Shown: piece after piece, positions 5,486-6,803 of the stretch
Layout of the letters: each line of letters opens with the position of its first letter
Position numbering within the stretch: the stretch's first letter is position 1
Source of the DNA: Candidatus Beckwithbacteria bacterium
Lineage (GTDB): Bacteria > Patescibacteriota > Microgenomatia > UBA1400 > CG1-02-47-37
Assembly: GCA_030699295.1 (NCBI GenBank)
Contig: JAUYJQ010000026.1
Location: 1-6,803 of the forward strand
Length of the DNA: 6,803 nucleotides
Direction: 5' to 3'
Translations under genes and position numbers: made by a program
The notes under the pieces: generated by a model
Databases searched by the model: none
What the model saw: the letters and a program-made list of their open reading frames with translations, nothing else
Told to the model about the DNA's origin: nothing

Positions 5486-5494
5486 ATTATACCA
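5486..5494 (-). promoter_or_regulatory. Extended -10 promoter for pdxS and the genes after it
   Basis: Minus-strand TGGTATAAT is a perfect TGnTATAAT element overlapping the last two codons and the stop of gpmI. The pdxS ATG follows nine bases after the -10, so the predicted transcript begins only a few bases before the start codon. ATGACA at 5505-5510 resembles a -35 box, but the 13-base spacer is too short, so the site would work as an extended -10 promoter. Confidence 0.55.
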
Positions 5495-6803
5495 AACTCT
5501 CCCCTGTCATCTCTTTGGGCTGGGTAATCTCTAAAAGTTTTAACAGCGTCGGGGCAATATCGATCAGCTCGGCTTCGTCTTTAGTTAACTTCTTATAACG
5601 ACGGCTCTGCAGGATCAGCGGCACCGGATTGGTGGTGTGGGAAGTTATAAATTCTTCGGCGTTGCCGTGATCGGCGGTAATCAGCAGCTCGTAGTTATTT
5701 TCCCGGGCGGCTTGGCTTAACTTACCTAAACAAGCATCAATCGTCTCCACGCCGGTAACTGTGGCCGGAAAGTTGCCGGTGTGGCCGATCATGTCTGCAT
5801 TACACAGGTTGCTAAAAATTACTTCATGGGTTTTATCGTTCATGGCTTGTAAAATCTCTTTGGTAATTTCTCTGGCACGCATCTCAGGTTTCTCGTCGTG
5901 GGTGGCAATATCCGAATAACTATCAATCATAATCCGGTCTTCCCGCTCATAAGCCTCCTCCTGCTTGCAGTTTAAGAAAAAAGTTAAATGGGCAAACTTT
6001 TCCGTTTCCGTCACCCGCAGCTGTTTTAAACCGGCCCGGCTGATCACTTCACCCAAGCTTCTTTTTAACTCTTCCGGGGGATAAGCCACGGCTACCGGAT
6101 AGTCCGGCTTATACCGGGTCATGGTCAGCCAATCGACTCCTTTTGGCCCTTTGGCTAAAAATCTTTCCATCAGCTGACGCGGCCGGTCGTTCCTGAAGTT
6201 AAACCAGATCGCCCCGTCGCCGGCTTTGATACCGGAGTGCCTGCCAATCCTGACCGGCTCGATAAACTCGTCGGTTATTTTCTGCTCATAACTGCGCCTA
6301 ACGGCTTGGCTGGCACTGGTGAGGCTATGGGCTGACGGATGCGTCAACAGCCGGTAAACTTTGTCGGTCCTATCCCAGTTATGATCCCTATCCATGGCCC
6401 AATACCTCCCCGAAACAGTAGCAATCACGGCCGATTTTTCCAAATCCTCCATAAAGCCCAAGCCTGACCGCGGCGAACAGTCACGGCCGTCGGTAAATGC
6501 GTGGACCAAAACCTTGGTCAAACCTTTGTCCTTAGCCAGCTTTAATAAGGCATAAAGGTGGACATAGTGCGAGTGAACCCCGCCGTCAGAAACTAGACCC
6601 AGCAAATGCAAAGTTGAACCTCTTTTCTTAACCCGGGTAAGTAAATCATTGATGGCCTGGTTCTTAAAAAACTCGCCCGTTTCGATGGCTTTATTAAGCT
6701 TGACCAAATCCTGAAACAGAATCCGGCCGGCCCCCATGGTCAGGTGGCCAATCTCACTGGTACCCATTTGGCCCTTAGGTAAACCGATGGCTTCGCCGCT
6801 GGC
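5487..6803 (-). CDS. gpmI: Cofactor-independent phosphoglycerate mutase, 5' end outside the window
   Basis: Interconverts 3- and 2-phosphoglycerate in lower glycolysis with two metal ions, usually Mn2+. The frame stays open to the window edge, adding ASGEAIGLPKGQ before the first internal Met, which matches the family, so 438 residues are visible and about 46 are missing. In fragment numbering: nucleophile Ser16 in MGTSEIGH (Ser62 in Bacillus-type enzymes), SDGGVHSH at 72-79, DGRD at 105-108, SGRYWAMDRD at 131-140, NFRNDR at 202-207, EKFAHLTFF at 268-276, NADMIGHTGN at 335-344, ADHGN at 377-381 and SHTTNPVP at 388-395. Metal ligands appear intact. Variants: Asn for Pro in NFRPDR, FFLNCKQEE for the common FFSGGxEE, and a loop before SHTTN about eight residues shorter than in E. 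coli or Bacillus. It lies ten bases upstream of pdxS. Confidence 0.95.
   Translation of the reverse strand, partial: ASGEAIGLPKGQMGTSEIGHLTMGAGRILFQDLVKLNKAIETGEFFKNQAINDLLTRVKKRGSTLHLLGLVSDGGVHSHYVHLYALLKLAKDKGLTKVLVHAFTDGRDCSPRSGLGFMEDLEKSAVIATVSGRYWAMDRDHNWDRTDKVYRLLTHPSAHSLTSASQAVRRSYEQKITDEFIEPVRIGRHSGIKAGDGAIWFNFRNDRPRQLMERFLAKGPKGVDWLTMTRYKPDYPVAVAYPPEELKRSLGEVISRAGLKQLRVTETEKFAHLTFFLNCKQEEAYEREDRIMIDSYSDIATHDEKPEMRAREITKEILQAMNDKTHEVIFSNLCNADMIGHTGNFPATVTGVETIDACLGKLSQAARENNYELLITADHGNAEEFITSHTTNPVPLILQSRRYKKLTKDEAELIDIAPTLLKLLEITQPKEMTGESLV

Larger units (their letters stand above)
1596..6803 (-). other. Leftward gene cluster gpmI-pdxS-pdxT-HAD-HAD-nnrD-hydrolase remnant
   Basis: Seven same-strand genes are packed with a 10-base gap after gpmI and then overlaps of 1, 4, 4, 14 and 4 bases. 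Three of the junctions are ATGA. This spacing predicts co-transcription and translational coupling from pdxS to the hydrolase remnant, with gpmI either joined by read-through or separate. No hairpin with a T-run was seen between any of the genes or at the left end of the cluster. Confidence 0.75.

Overview
The window looks like a compact bacterial chromosome segment, most likely from the Candidate Phyla Radiation (Patescibacteria), possibly a Microgenomates-type lineage. This is an inference with moderate to low confidence. It rests on the tightly overlapping short genes, a DUF5654-like membrane protein beside a YerC/TrpR-like regulator, a small RBBP9-type hydrolase, and an NnrD with no fused NnrE domain. 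TGA acts as a normal stop in several genes, which argues against the lineages that read UGA as glycine. No rRNA, tRNA, CRISPR array, transposon or phage gene was seen.

Left part (1-1610). A phosphoribosyltransferase-like gene runs leftward (24-809). A small two-helix membrane protein (905-1147) and a YerC/TrpR-like DNA-binding protein (1206-1610) run rightward. The 95 bp between the divergent genes appears to hold back-to-back promoters. The rightward one is an extended -10 (TGTTATAAT) so close to its GTG start that the mRNA should be leaderless.

Right part (1596-6803). Seven leftward genes form one tightly packed run. In transcription order they are gpmI (phosphoglycerate mutase, cut by the window edge), pdxS and pdxT (the two subunits of PLP synthase), two tandem HAD-family hydrolases, nnrD (NAD(P)HX dehydratase) and a broken RBBP9-like serine hydrolase. 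From pdxS onward the genes overlap by 1 to 14 bases, several through ATGA junctions. A second extended -10 (TGGTATAAT) covers the gpmI stop codon just before pdxS and probably starts a separate pdxS-onward transcript, again with almost no leader.

Functionally the leftward run combines lower glycolysis, vitamin B6 cofactor synthesis and repair of damaged NAD(P)H, with two phosphatase-like enzymes of unknown substrate between them. A cofactor-supply and metabolite-repair operon is a reasonable reading, but no single gene is of an unknown kind. The most notable observations are the hydrolase remnant (missing middle plus frameshift, with a possible microhomology junction), the two leaderless-type promoters, and a 37/38-identical DNA patch shared by two otherwise diverged HAD paralogs. 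I found no convincing undescribed system.
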